Source: JAPLKX01 sp035530195
Lineage (GTDB): Bacteria > Hydrogenedentota > Hydrogenedentia > Hydrogenedentales > SLHB01
DNA: 42,950 bases
Direction: 5' to 3'
Assembly (NCBI GenBank): GCA_035530195.1
Contig: DATKVG010000205.1
Location: 1 to 42,950, forward strand
A model generated the notes under the pieces. It was not told where the DNA came from. It did not search any database and saw only the letters and a list, made by a program, of their open reading frames with translations. The translations under genes and the position numbers were made by a program. Below are positions 1 to 8,250 of this stretch, piece after piece; position 1 is the first letter of the stretch; the number at the start of each line of letters is the position of its first letter.

Positions 1-13
1 GTAGCGAGGGGGC

Positions 14-72
14 AAGCGGCAAGATGCCGCTTCTACATTCGGCGCAAACGTAGACGCGGCATCTTGCCGCGT
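14..72. repeat. Paired hairpin repeat (REP/BIME-like) downstream of lhr
   Basis: Two short palindromes face each other. The first has 8-bp perfect arms at 14-21 and 25-32; the second has 8-bp arms at 54-61 and 65-72. The 21-base blocks 16-36 and 50-70 are reverse complements of each other with one mismatch, so the whole forms a larger cruciform. It lies just past the lhr stop codon and could also help end that transcript, although no T-run follows. The arrangement resembles dispersed palindromic repeats of the REP/BIME type; copy number in the genome cannot be seen here. Confidence 0.6.
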
Positions 73-93
73 TTCTTACGTGTGGATTTGCGA

Positions 94-3000
94 TCACCTC
101 AGCCAGAGCCAGACGGTTTTTGGGTCGGCGCTGACTTCGAAGGAGTCGCGGAGCCAGGAGAGGTAGGGGCTGTAGAGGACGCGGTCGCTGTTGATTTTTT
201 CGATGCTGATTCGGTGCATGGGGCGGAAGGCGCGGGTTAGCATGGCGCGGAGGAAGTCGAAGTAGTCGGTGAGGCGGGGGTGGTCGGGCGGGACGCGGAT
301 TTCGAGGTTTTTGCCGTAGCTTTTTGAGACGATGACGAGCTGGTTGCCGTGGTAGACGAGATGCGTGCCGGGGACGCGTTTGGGGAGGCCGTGTTTGAGG
401 GATTCGAGGTCGACGCCGCAGAGTGACGCGGGGTCGGCGGCGTTGAGCCAGTATACGGCGTCGTGGTCGAGGCCTTGCTGGAGCGTTCGGACGGCTTCGT
501 GGGATGCGAACTGGATGCCGGGGACGCCGCTGAAGAAGTTGCCGGTGACGATCTCGCCGGACAGTTCCATCAGGCGGAGTGCGCGGAACAGGGCGCCCCA
601 ACGCAGAGTCGGCAACTCGCGGGCGAGCAGTTCGCGAAACACCACGCCGTATCGCATCAGCAAGACGCGGACGCGGTCCTTGTTGAGTTCTTCGAGGTCG
701 ATGAGATCGGCGGGCGGTTCGGGCGGGGGCAGCATGCGCCATGCGCCGGGATAGGCGCGGGACGATTTCCATGCGCTGAACGCGGCGCGGTGCGACAGCC
801 GGCCCGTGCGGCGGACGGACACGCCGGGTTCGCGGACTTTGAAATCGGTCTCGATGCCTTTGCGGAGCGCGCCGAACGAGTCGTTGGCGGCTTTTCCTTC
901 CCAAACGAGATCCCAGAGTGTGCTGGCCAGCTCGGCAGAGGACATGCGGGTCTGGTCGAGGAGGACGTTGAAATAATATTGGCCGCGGGCGTCGGTGAAC
1001 AGGCGCTGGGCCGATTCCATCCACTGGCCTTTCGCACCATCAGCGGCAAACAAGTCGCGGTTGTGCGAGAAACATAGCGCAATCTTTTCACGCCCCGCGC
1101 CGAACCACATCAGGTCGCTCTCGGCGGTGACGGAATCGAGTGTTGCTGGGGTGTAGCCGGGGATTCGGGCGGGCAGGACTTCGGTCTCGAGCAGGGCGGC
1201 GGGCATGGGATGGCCGAGGAGAGGTTCGAGGGCCTGTTGCAACTCCAATGCAAGCGAGACGCCCGCACCACAATCAGCAGGCGGGGACGCCGCGGTGAGG
1301 ACACCGGCGCTAATGAGGTGCTGGTGGCGGGCGAGGAAGAGGGGCAGATCGGCCGCGGGGAGCGGTTCGAACGTTGCGCGTGCGCGGGCACGTGACAGCC
1401 GCAACAGGATCTCGAGGTTTTCGGCGTCGCACAGCTGGACGCGGTCGCCGGGCGTGACGAGATAATCGGCCACGACAGCGCGCGTCTCGAGCAATGTCTC
1501 CAACGCCTGGGCAAGGCGCGCTTCGTCGAGCGCCAGCGCGGACAGGATAAACTTTTTATCAACAGGCCCGTAAAACCTCAGCCACTCGTCGAGCCAGCCG
1601 GCCAGTGGATCGGCTTTGGCAAGCTCGTCGTCCGCATGGCCGGCTCTGACGGGCAGGCGCGGCAAGGGTCCCGCGGCGAGCGGCGCCCACTTGATACCGT
1701 CGGCATGTAGGCCGAGCGCGCGCAGGAACCGCGGCACGTTCTCGAGCGCCACGACACCGCGCGCGGATTTCGACAGCCGCGCCACCACGGCTTTCGTCTC
1801 GACGGCGGAACGCGCGGCAGCCGGCTTGATCCCGGCATCGCGATCCATCGCGGCCTGCAGCAGTTTCCATTCGGGCTCGGGTATGAACAGGCGCTCCTTG
1901 ATCCAGTCGAGCAGTTCTTCGGGCGATCGCGGCGCATAGCCTTCGTAGAGGCGTTGCGCTTTTTTTTCAAACGCGGCGACGAGTTCCGGGGCGAGTTGCG
2001 GGCGCAGTTCGGATGCAAACACGGCCTCTTTGATGAGGTCATCGCTGAGATTCGAGACGCGCGCGGCGGCCGGGGTGTCGTCTTTGTACATGAGGATGTT
2101 GGTGATTCGCCACAGCATGCTCGATGCGAACGGCGATGGCTTGGCGGTGGCCGCTTCTGTGATTGTGATTTGGCCGTTGCGGATTTCTTCGAGCAGTTGG
2201 CGGAGCCGGGGCAGGTCGAACTCGTCCTGGAGACAGGTACGCCAGGTCTCGGCCAGGATGGGGAAATCTTCGTAGCCGGCGACGGCCTCGAACAGTTTCT
2301 TCGACCGCTGCCGCGTCAGCCACAGCGGCATCCGGCGGTTAAACGACTGCCGCGGCAGGAGCAGCGCGCGTGCGGCATTCTCGCGGAACCGTGCGCCAAA
2401 AAAGCCCGTCTGTTCGAGCCGTTCGCGCAGGAGTGGCTCGAGTTCGCCGGGGCCGAGTAAGGAAAAGATGTCGGGGACATGAGGCGCGGTCGAGCGGGAG
2501 CTCGACCCCACCGCCTGCCCTGCCGTCCACACCCCGGGCAGCAGCAGGACGATGCAGTCGTTGTCGGAGAGGACCTCGATATTTTCGCGCCGGTGCGCGG
2601 CGCTTTGCTCCCACGCCTGCCCGAGCGCGAGGGCAAGCGGCCGGTTGACGCGGCCGCCCCACACCGTGTGGACGACGATGCGTGTGCCGTCGCCGCTGGT
2701 GTCGGCGGCGTGTTCGACGAGCACGTTGTGGCGGTGAGGCAGCGGGGATCGAGTGATGGAACGCTGCAATTTGAGGAAACCGACCAGGGCATCGGCGGCG
2801 CTGTTGTTGAGGAAGTAGCGGGCCTGTAGATCGTTCCGGAGTGTTTTTTCGCCGGCCGCACCGCGCGCGAGATGGGCTTCCGCCGTCTCGAGGAAATTGC
2901 CGATGCGCTCGGATAGGTGAAACGCGCGGTCGAGTTCTTCGGCGCGCCAAAAGGGTACGTTTGTGGTACGTGCGCGGAGCGGCTCGACGAACACGTCGCT

Positions 3001-4704
3001 GTGCGTGATCCGGCTGATGCGCCAGGACTGCATGCCCAGCGTGAACGAATCGCCTGTGCGCCGCTCCCACACGAACTCCTCATCGAGTTCGCCGATCTTG
3101 GCGAGCGTATCCGCCCTGCGGAGGCTGAAATAGCCGCGGTCGGGGATGGTGCCGCCGGACGAGTAGAGCAGCCGCAACGAGGACGGGCCTGCGGCGACGG
3201 TGTTGTCGAGCCGGTCGACGGAAACGAGCGGCTGGAGTGCGCGGAGGCGCGTCTCGCGGTACTTTCCGGCCAGCATGTCGACGACGAGGTCAAACGAATG
3301 TTGGGGCAGGTCGTGGAACGGCCATGCGGTGCGGATGACGTTGTAGAGCTTGTCGAGGTTCCACTTCTCAACGCCCGCCATCGACACGACGACCTGCGCG
3401 AGGACGTCGAGCGGCGCGCTGATCGGCGCGACGGCCTCGATGTCGCGGTCAATCGCGGCGCGTGCGACAACCGCCGCGTCCACGATGTCCCTGCCGTGCA
3501 TGGGAAACATCAGCCCGTGGCTCGGCGCGCCGACCTGGTGCCCTGCCCGGCCGACACGCTGCACCGCCGACGACACCGACATCGGCGTACCCACCAGCAC
3601 GACCTCGTCGAGCGCGCCGATGTCGATGCCGAGTTCGAGCGAACTGGTAGCGACGATGGCTCGAAGCTCGCCCTGTTTCAGCCGCTGTTCGACTACGAGC
3701 CGCACCTCGCGCGACAGCGAGCCGTGGTGCGAGTAGGCGAGCATCTCGCCGGCTTCCTTGTTGATCATCATGCTGATGGCTTCGCAGTGCCTGCGGTTGT
3801 TGGTAAACACGAGGGTCGAGTTGTGGCGGGCGATGACGTTGCGGCACTCTTCAGCCAGCCGCGGCAGGAACTGCCGTTGCAGAAACGGTTTGAGACGCGG
3901 GTCTTTTTCCCGATCTTCGCTGTCTTCAGGCGATGTGCCGGGGAACCGGACCTGGATCTTGTAGGACTTGTCCTGTCCGGATTCGATGATAGTCACGGGC
4001 CGCTTAACGTACTGCGGCTCGCCGCTGGTTTCGACGAGCCGGTATCCGCCGACAAAATCCGTAACGAGCGCCAGCGGCTTGATTGTGGCGCTGATGGCGA
4101 TGCGCTGGAATTCGCCCGCCAGTAGTACGAGCCGCTCGACGGCGGTGATAAGGTGTGTGCCGCGTTTCGTGGGGGCGACGGCGTGGATCTCGTCGAGGAT
4201 GACGGACTCGAGGCCGGTAAACAGGTCGCGACCTTTGCGGGAACTGAGCAGGATGTTGAGGCTTTCGGGCGTGGTGATCAGGATCTCGGGCGGTCGGCGC
4301 ACCATGCGCTGGCGTTCGGACTGGGGGGTGTCGCCGCTGCGCGTCACGACGCGGATGTCGGGGAATGGCTCGAGTGCCTGTTGGAACCGTTCGCGCAACT
4401 GATCGAGCGGCGTGAGCAGGTTGCACTGGATGTCGTTGTTGAGCGCCTTGAGCGGAGAGACGTACAGGACGCGAACGTTGCCGGGCGCCCACCGCCCCCT
4501 GATGAGCTGGTCGAGGCCCCATAGGAACGCCGTCAAGGTTTTGCCGCTGCCGGTCGGCGCCGTCACGAGCACGTGCTTGCGCGCGGCGATCAGGGGCCAC
4601 GCCTTCGCCTGCACGTCGGTGGGCGTGCCGACGCAGCTACTGAACCATTCCCGTACCAGCGGGTGGAACAACTCAAGCGGATCCAAAAAATCCCTCGCAG
4701 TCAT
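94..4704 (-). CDS. lhr: Lhr-type ATP-dependent helicase (DEAD/DEAH box)
   Basis: Large superfamily 2 helicase of about 1536 residues, matching full-length bacterial Lhr (E. coli Lhr is about 1538). Seen near the N-terminus: motif I APTGSGKT (about residues 49-56), motif II DEIH, motif III SAT, and motif VI QRVGRAGH. The long C-terminal part fits the winged-helix and Lhr-specific domains. Family members translocate 3' to 5' on single-stranded DNA and are linked to DNA repair, so the role is presumably cytoplasmic nucleic-acid maintenance. The ATG at 4704 is preferred over an in-frame TTG at 4716; neither has a clear Shine-Dalgarno. It starts 14 bases after the DapA-like stop, so it is probably the last gene of a three-gene operon. 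No frameshift is seen; the family call is secure. Confidence 0.93.
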   Translation of the reverse strand: MTARDFLDPLELFHPLVREWFSSCVGTPTDVQAKAWPLIAARKHVLVTAPTGSGKTLTAFLWGLDQLIRGRWAPGNVRVLYVSPLKALNNDIQCNLLTPLDQLRERFQQALEPFPDIRVVTRSGDTPQSERQRMVRRPPEILITTPESLNILLSSRKGRDLFTGLESVILDEIHAVAPTKRGTHLITAVERLVLLAGEFQRIAISATIKPLALVTDFVGGYRLVETSGEPQYVKRPVTIIESGQDKSYKIQVRFPGTSPEDSEDREKDPRLKPFLQRQFLPRLAEECRNVIARHNSTLVFTNNRRHCEAISMMINKEAGEMLAYSHHGSLSREVRLVVEQRLKQGELRAIVATSSLELGIDIGALDEVVLVGTPMSVSSAVQRVGRAGHQVGAPSHGLMFPMHGRDIVDAAVVARAAIDRDIEAVAPISAPLDVLAQVVVSMAGVEKWNLDKLYNVIRTAWPFHDLPQHSFDLVVDMLAGKYRETRLRALQPLVSVDRLDNTVAAGPSSLRLLYSSGGTIPDRGYFSLRRADTLAKIGELDEEFVWERRTGDSFTLGMQSWRISRITHSDVFVEPLRARTTNVPFWRAEELDRAFHLSERIGNFLETAEAHLARGAAGEKTLRNDLQARYFLNNSAADALVGFLKLQRSITRSPLPHRHNVLVEHAADTSGDGTRIVVHTVWGGRVNRPLALALGQAWEQSAAHRRENIEVLSDNDCIVLLLPGVWTAGQAVGSSSRSTAPHVPDIFSLLGPGELEPLLRERLEQTGFFGARFRENAARALLLPRQSFNRRMPLWLTRQRSKKLFEAVAGYEDFPILAETWRTCLQDEFDLPRLRQLLEEIRNGQITITEAATAKPSPFASSMLWRITNILMYKDDTPAAARVSNLSDDLIKEAVFASELRPQLAPELVAAFEKKAQRLYEGYAPRSPEELLDWIKERLFIPEPEWKLLQAAMDRDAGIKPAAARSAVETKAVVARLSKSARGVVALENVPRFLRALGLHADGIKWAPLAAGPLPRLPVRAGHADDELAKADPLAGWLDEWLRFYGPVDKKFILSALALDEARLAQALETLLETRAVVADYLVTPGDRVQLCDAENLEILLRLSRARARATFEPLPAADLPLFLARHQHLISAGVLTAASPPADCGAGVSLALELQQALEPLLGHPMPAALLETEVLPARIPGYTPATLDSVTAESDLMWFGAGREKIALCFSHNRDLFAADGAKGQWMESAQRLFTDARGQYYFNVLLDQTRMSSAELASTLWDLVWEGKAANDSFGALRKGIETDFKVREPGVSVRRTGRLSHRAAFSAWKSSRAYPGAWRMLPPPEPPADLIDLEELNKDRVRVLLMRYGVVFRELLARELPTLRWGALFRALRLMELSGEIVTGNFFSGVPGIQFASHEAVRTLQQGLDHDAVYWLNAADPASLCGVDLESLKHGLPKRVPGTHLVYHGNQLVIVSKSYGKNLEIRVPPDHPRLTDYFDFLRAMLTRAFRPMHRISIEKINSDRVLYSPYLSWLRDSFEVSADPKTVWLWLR

Positions 4705-4717
4705 GAAAACAGACAAT

Positions 4718-5767
4718 TCACCGCAGCCATTCGTCGAGGTGTCTTACTACGAAGTCGTCGTCGGCCAGATGTGGATAGGCCGCGCAGATGCGGTCAATTT
4801 CCTCCGCCTGGCGGGGCGAGAGGGTTTCGTCCGGATCGAGTGTCCAGGTTCCCTCGAGGAGCCCCTGCCGGGCGAGGATTGCATGGATGCCGGGGATGCA
4901 TCGGGCGAAATTGTTGGCGGCGTCGAAGGCGGCAGCGTTGGCATCGGTGATTTGGGCGGCGCGTGTCAGCAGTTCTTGTGGAATGGGCGAGGCGGACTCA
5001 ACGATCCGGTGGCATTCGTCGAGCAGATCGACGGCCTTCTTGGTCCAGAAGGCCCAGTGGCCGAGCAGGCCGCCAACGATGCGCAACGAAAGGCCGTTGA
5101 TTTTGTATGTCGTGAGTAGATCGACGACGATGTTGTCATCGTTGCCGGTATAGAGTGCGATTTCGTTTGCGCGACCGGACTCGGCGACGCCGCGGATGAC
5201 GTCGATCGTCTGGTAGCGATTGAACGGAGCGATTTTGATAGCGACGACGTTTTGGATCTGCGCGAAACGCCGCCAGAACTCGATGGGCAGCAGGCGGCCG
5301 CCGACCGCCGGTTGGAGATAAAAGCCAAACAGCGGAATGATTTCGGCGACGGCGGCGCAGTGATCGATGAGGTCATTGACGGAGGCGTCTTTCATGGCGC
5401 CGAGGCTGAGGAGCCCGGCGTGGTATCCGGCAGAGGCGATGACTTCGGCTTCGGAAACGGCTTGGGGCGTGTTACCGCAGATGCCGCCGATCTTGGCGAT
5501 CGGCCTGCCTGTCGACGCCGAAACCGCGTCAACAGTCTCGCCCGCCAGTTCGATCACCGGCTTGAACAGGCCGTGCCGCGGGTCGCGGATGGCGAACTGC
5601 GTTGTGTGCACGCCAACAGCGACGCCGCCCGCACCGGCCGCCGCGTAATAGCGGGTGAGTGCGCGCTGCCTGCACTCGTCGAGCTTGCGGTCGCGCGTCA
5701 ACGCCAGCGGGTGCGCCGGGATAACCTGGCCCCGCCGGAGCAGGTCATTTATCTTGCTGCAACTCAT
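4718..5767 (-). CDS. Dihydrodipicolinate synthase / N-acetylneuraminate lyase family protein
   Basis: About 349 residues with the TIM-barrel class I aldolase pattern of the DapA/NanA family. A lysine in VVAIKIAP (K178) is at the expected Schiff-base position, a tyrosine in FYLQP (Y150) corresponds to the catalytic YNxP tyrosine, and GGICGNT matches the strand carrying the GGxxG-type loop. It is longer than typical DapA (about 290). The real substrate is unknown: members include DHDPS, sialic-acid lyase and sugar-acid aldolases or dehydratases. The start at 5767 is chosen because GGAGG lies three bases upstream; an upstream in-frame start at 5809 lacks this. It overlaps the DinB-like gene by 23 bases, suggesting coupling. 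A sialidase far away in the window makes a sialic-acid link possible but not shown. Confidence 0.82.
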   Translation of the reverse strand: MSCSKINDLLRRGQVIPAHPLALTRDRKLDECRQRALTRYYAAAGAGGVAVGVHTTQFAIRDPRHGLFKPVIELAGETVDAVSASTGRPIAKIGGICGNTPQAVSEAEVIASAGYHAGLLSLGAMKDASVNDLIDHCAAVAEIIPLFGFYLQPAVGGRLLPIEFWRRFAQIQNVVAIKIAPFNRYQTIDVIRGVAESGRANEIALYTGNDDNIVVDLLTTYKINGLSLRIVGGLLGHWAFWTKKAVDLLDECHRIVESASPIPQELLTRAAQITDANAAAFDAANNFARCIPGIHAILARQGLLEGTWTLDPDETLSPRQAEEIDRICAAYPHLADDDFVVRHLDEWLR

Positions 5768-6278
5768 GTGCCTCCAATTGGCGCAACTGCGCGCGCAGTT
5801 GGGCTTCATCTAATCCGGACTGAGCGAAGTTGAAATCTTTGCCGGTCTTCATTTTTGCCAGGAGCACGACTTGGCCGAGGTGGTATGAGACATGCTCGAC
5901 GAGATGTAACAACCGTTGCAGATCGAGCTGTGTGTTTGATTCAGGAGATCGAGATTCTATCCATCTCAGCGCGTGGGACAGCCGCGCGAACGTCTCCTCC
6001 GCTTCCCTGCGCAGTTCGTCGGTATTTGCACCGTGTTCCGGGAAAAACGTGCTGATATCGTTGGGGACCTTGCTTGCGTATTGTGCGTCTTCGCCCGCCC
6101 ACACGGCCGCCTTTCGCAAATGCGCCAGGATGTGGCGGACAAGGCCCTCGATAGAATGCCCGAGCGCGGCGGTCTGGTTGATGTCCACGCCGGGCAACGA
6201 TTCCAGGCAGGCGGAAATCTTTGGCGCATAATGGCTATCCAGCCGCAACCTACAAAGGCGAACCACCTGACGATCCAT
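5745..6278 (-). CDS. DinB-like four-helix protein
   Basis: A protein of 177 residues, largely helical, resembling the DinB/YfiT superfamily of small metal-binding four-helix-bundle proteins. Histidines at H41 (in a GHSIEG context) and in EHVSYHLGQ, near residue 130, are the type of metal ligands expected. Functions in the family include thiol-dependent transferases and many unknowns, so no specific reaction is assigned. The start is ATG 6278, with AAGGAG six bases upstream; the frame also contains a TTG just before it. It is first in an operon with the DapA-like enzyme (23-bp overlap) and lhr. It could act as a modifying enzyme linked to the aldolase, but that is only inferred from position. 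Confidence 0.72.
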   Translation of the reverse strand: MDRQVVRLCRLRLDSHYAPKISACLESLPGVDINQTAALGHSIEGLVRHILAHLRKAAVWAGEDAQYASKVPNDISTFFPEHGANTDELRREAEETFARLSHALRWIESRSPESNTQLDLQRLLHLVEHVSYHLGQVVLLAKMKTGKDFNFAQSGLDEAQLRAQLRQLEAHELQQDK

Positions 6279-6308
6279 CAAGAGCTCCTTGCGTGTCCGT
6301 GGGAATGG

Positions 6309-6344
6309 GACGTATAGGACCTATTGGACGTATGAGTCCTATAA
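6309..6344. repeat. Period-9 tandem repeat upstream of the DinB-like gene
   Basis: Four degenerate copies of a 9-base unit (GACGTATAG, GACCTATTG, GACGTATGA, GTCCTATAA) run head to tail in the short spacer between the DinB-like start and the epimerase stop. The tract is far more AT-rich than its surroundings. It overlaps the expected promoter region of the minus-strand operon, so it may supply -10-like sequences or a protein-binding array; neither is demonstrated. Confidence 0.55.
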
Positions 6345-6415
6345 TATCAGGAGTTACGTTCGCGGGCACAGCGACCGCGCGGGAGCGCGACCCCCTCGAT
6401 CTCACCGCGCAAATA

Positions 6416-7447
6416 CTAAAATTTCCCGTCTCTGGTTTCGTAGTGGGTGGGTTTGCTCCAGATTTCCCGCCCGGCCATAGTCCAGTCTGTGGTCCAGTCG
6501 ATGAGCATTTCGAGTGAGACGCCGGGCGGTCCGAATAGTTGGTGGCATTTTGAGGCGTTGCTGAGCAGTGCGGTTGGGGCTTCGTGGCCTGTGAAGATGG
6601 GTGTCTTGTCCATGCGTTCGCCAAATTTTTCTGCGAGTGCTCGCACGGAGACCGTTTCGGGGCCGGTGACGTTGAGGATCTCGGGCGGGCTCGAGGCCAG
6701 TTCGAGGCCCATCAGGGCGACGGCGTTGGCGTAGGCTTGCCAGACGCAGTTGAAGTAGCCCATGGTGAGGTCTACGGACAAGCCGGCCCAGACGCGCGAC
6801 GCGACGTCGACCAGGACACCGTACCGGAGTTCAACGGCGTAGTTGAGGCGGAGATGAAGCACGCGCGCCCCCAACTCGCGGGCGCAGTAGTCGAACATTC
6901 GCTCGCGCCCGACGCACGACATCGCGTAGTCGCCTACCGGTTCGGGCGGCGTGTGCTCGGTTGAACCGCCGCCGTCGACGGGTTCGAGCGGGTAAATCGA
7001 GCCCGTCGAGAACGAGACGATGCGCGAGTTGCAGTACCGCCTACCCACCAGCCCCGGCAGCAGGACGTTCTCGGCCCACGTCAGCCATTCGGCGCCGGTC
7101 GAGCCAAACTTGCGGCCGGCCATAAAGATCACGTTTTCGGCATCGGGCAGGGCGTCGACGGCGCCGGGGTCGAGGAGGTTGCATTGAATTGTCCGGACGC
7201 CGGCTGATTCCAGCCGCGCGCGGAGGCCCGGCGTGGAGAACGTCGAAACGGCCGTGACGTTTCTTGGCCTTCTGGACGCTTCTATCGCCCGCATGGCCAT
7301 TTCCGACAGGCTGGGCCCCATCTTCCCGCCCGCGCCGAGGATCAGCAAGTCGCCGTCGAGGCGCCGCATGGTCTCGACAAGCGGAGCCGGCGGCTCGGAC
7401 AGTTTGCGATCGAGCGTGGCGATATCATGGATGCCGGTGATCTTCAT
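6416..7447 (-). CDS. NAD-dependent epimerase/dehydratase-like (extended SDR) protein
   Basis: A Rossmann-fold protein of 343 residues. The nucleotide-binding loop GAGGKMG is at 38-44, and a downstream strand with VIFMAGRKFG and SFSTGSIYP fits the extended SDR fold. A serine is in the expected place near S147, and Y174 sits where the catalytic tyrosine would be. The YxxxK motif is broken: the lysine position (178) is cysteine. It may therefore bind NAD and a nucleotide sugar without classical SDR chemistry, or use another residue. The start at 7447 has AAGG six bases upstream; an upstream in-frame start at 7483 overlaps the predicted promoter. Substrate unknown. It stands alone between the two-component genes and the DinB operon. 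Confidence 0.78.
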   Translation of the reverse strand: MKITGIHDIATLDRKLSEPPAPLVETMRRLDGDLLILGAGGKMGPSLSEMAMRAIEASRRPRNVTAVSTFSTPGLRARLESAGVRTIQCNLLDPGAVDALPDAENVIFMAGRKFGSTGAEWLTWAENVLLPGLVGRRYCNSRIVSFSTGSIYPLEPVDGGGSTEHTPPEPVGDYAMSCVGRERMFDYCARELGARVLHLRLNYAVELRYGVLVDVASRVWAGLSVDLTMGYFNCVWQAYANAVALMGLELASSPPEILNVTGPETVSVRALAEKFGERMDKTPIFTGHEAPTALLSNASKCHQLFGPPGVSLEMLIDWTTDWTMAGREIWSKPTHYETRDGKF

Positions 7448-7473
7448 AGCGCGCCTTGTTCCCTGGCGTGTCC

Positions 7474-7502
7474 ATTCTAACAAGACCGCAGAGCAATCTC
7501 AC
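7474..7502 (-). promoter_or_regulatory. Candidate sigma-70 promoter for the epimerase-like gene
   Basis: On the minus strand GTGAGA (7497-7502) is followed by a 17-base spacer and TAGAAT (7474-7479). The -10 matches five of six consensus bases and the -35 matches four. It would start transcription about 20 bases before the ATG at 7447. Prediction by eye only. Confidence 0.35.
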
Positions 7503-7548
7503 AGGGCAGCCAAGCCGCGGCCATACCGGGGTAAAAACGGGCACGGAC

Positions 7549-8250
7549 TTAATCAGGCTGGTACCTGTATCCGGCTCCGTGAACTGTGGCAATGATTCGG
7601 GGGTTTTTGGAGTCGCGCTCGATTTTCTTGCGGAGTTGGGCGACGTGCTGGTCGAGGGTTCGGCTGTCGGGCATGTAATCGCGCCCCCAGCACGCGTCGA
7701 AAAACATGTCGCGGGTGACGACTTTGCCGCCGTTGTGGTAGAGCAACCGGAGCATCTTGGTTTCGCGCAGGCTGAGGTCGATTGCGGCGTTGGCCCGGCG
7801 CGCGCGCAGTTCGGCGGGGAAGATGTCCAAGTCGTCCATCCGGAACGGTTCCGTCTCCATCTCGCAGTGGGCCGCACCGGCCTTGGCGGCCAGATATCTG
7901 CGGGTTACGGCCCGAATCCGCGCCACGACTTCACGCACCCCGAACGGTTTGACGATAAAATCATCCGCGCCCAGCTCGAGCCCGAGCACGCGGTCGATTT
8001 CCTCGGATTTGGCGCTGATGAAAATGACGGGGACGTGGGGCGATTTGCGCCGGATCTGCCTGCAGACTTCGTAGCCGTCCAAACCGGGCATCATGATGTC
8101 CAGGCACACGAAATCGGGCGTGAGCGAGTCGAACAGGCAGACGGCTTCCCGGCCGTCGCGCGCGCCAACCGGATCGTAACCCTCGCGCTGCAACACGCTT
8201 ATGAGGCCTTCGCGAATATTCTGGTCGTCTTCCGCCACGAGGATTCTCAT
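7549..8250 (-). CDS. OmpR/PhoB-family response regulator
   Basis: Cytoplasmic DNA-binding response regulator of 233 residues. The receiver domain (about 1-115) has the acidic pair D8/D9, the phospho-acceptor D51 (CLDIMMPG), a conserved serine in FISAK, and K101 in IVKPF. The C-terminal winged-helix domain (about 135-233) ends with the typical RTLDQHVAQLRKK and GAGYRYQ segments. It starts with ATG at 8250, four bases inside the end of the upstream histidine kinase (ATGA overlap), so the two are translationally coupled cognate partners. The target genes are unknown; the adjacent epimerase-like gene has its own candidate promoter and could be one. Confidence 0.94.
   Translation of the reverse strand: MRILVAEDDQNIREGLISVLQREGYDPVGARDGREAVCLFDSLTPDFVCLDIMMPGLDGYEVCRQIRRKSPHVPVIFISAKSEEIDRVLGLELGADDFIVKPFGVREVVARIRAVTRRYLAAKAGAAHCEMETEPFRMDDLDIFPAELRARRANAAIDLSLRETKMLRLLYHNGGKVVTRDMFFDACWGRDYMPDSRTLDQHVAQLRKKIERDSKNPRIIATVHGAGYRYQPD

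Noticed and set aside
2917..4125. 402-codon plus-strand frame inside lhr
   Set aside because: Antisense to helicase motifs; no family similarity.
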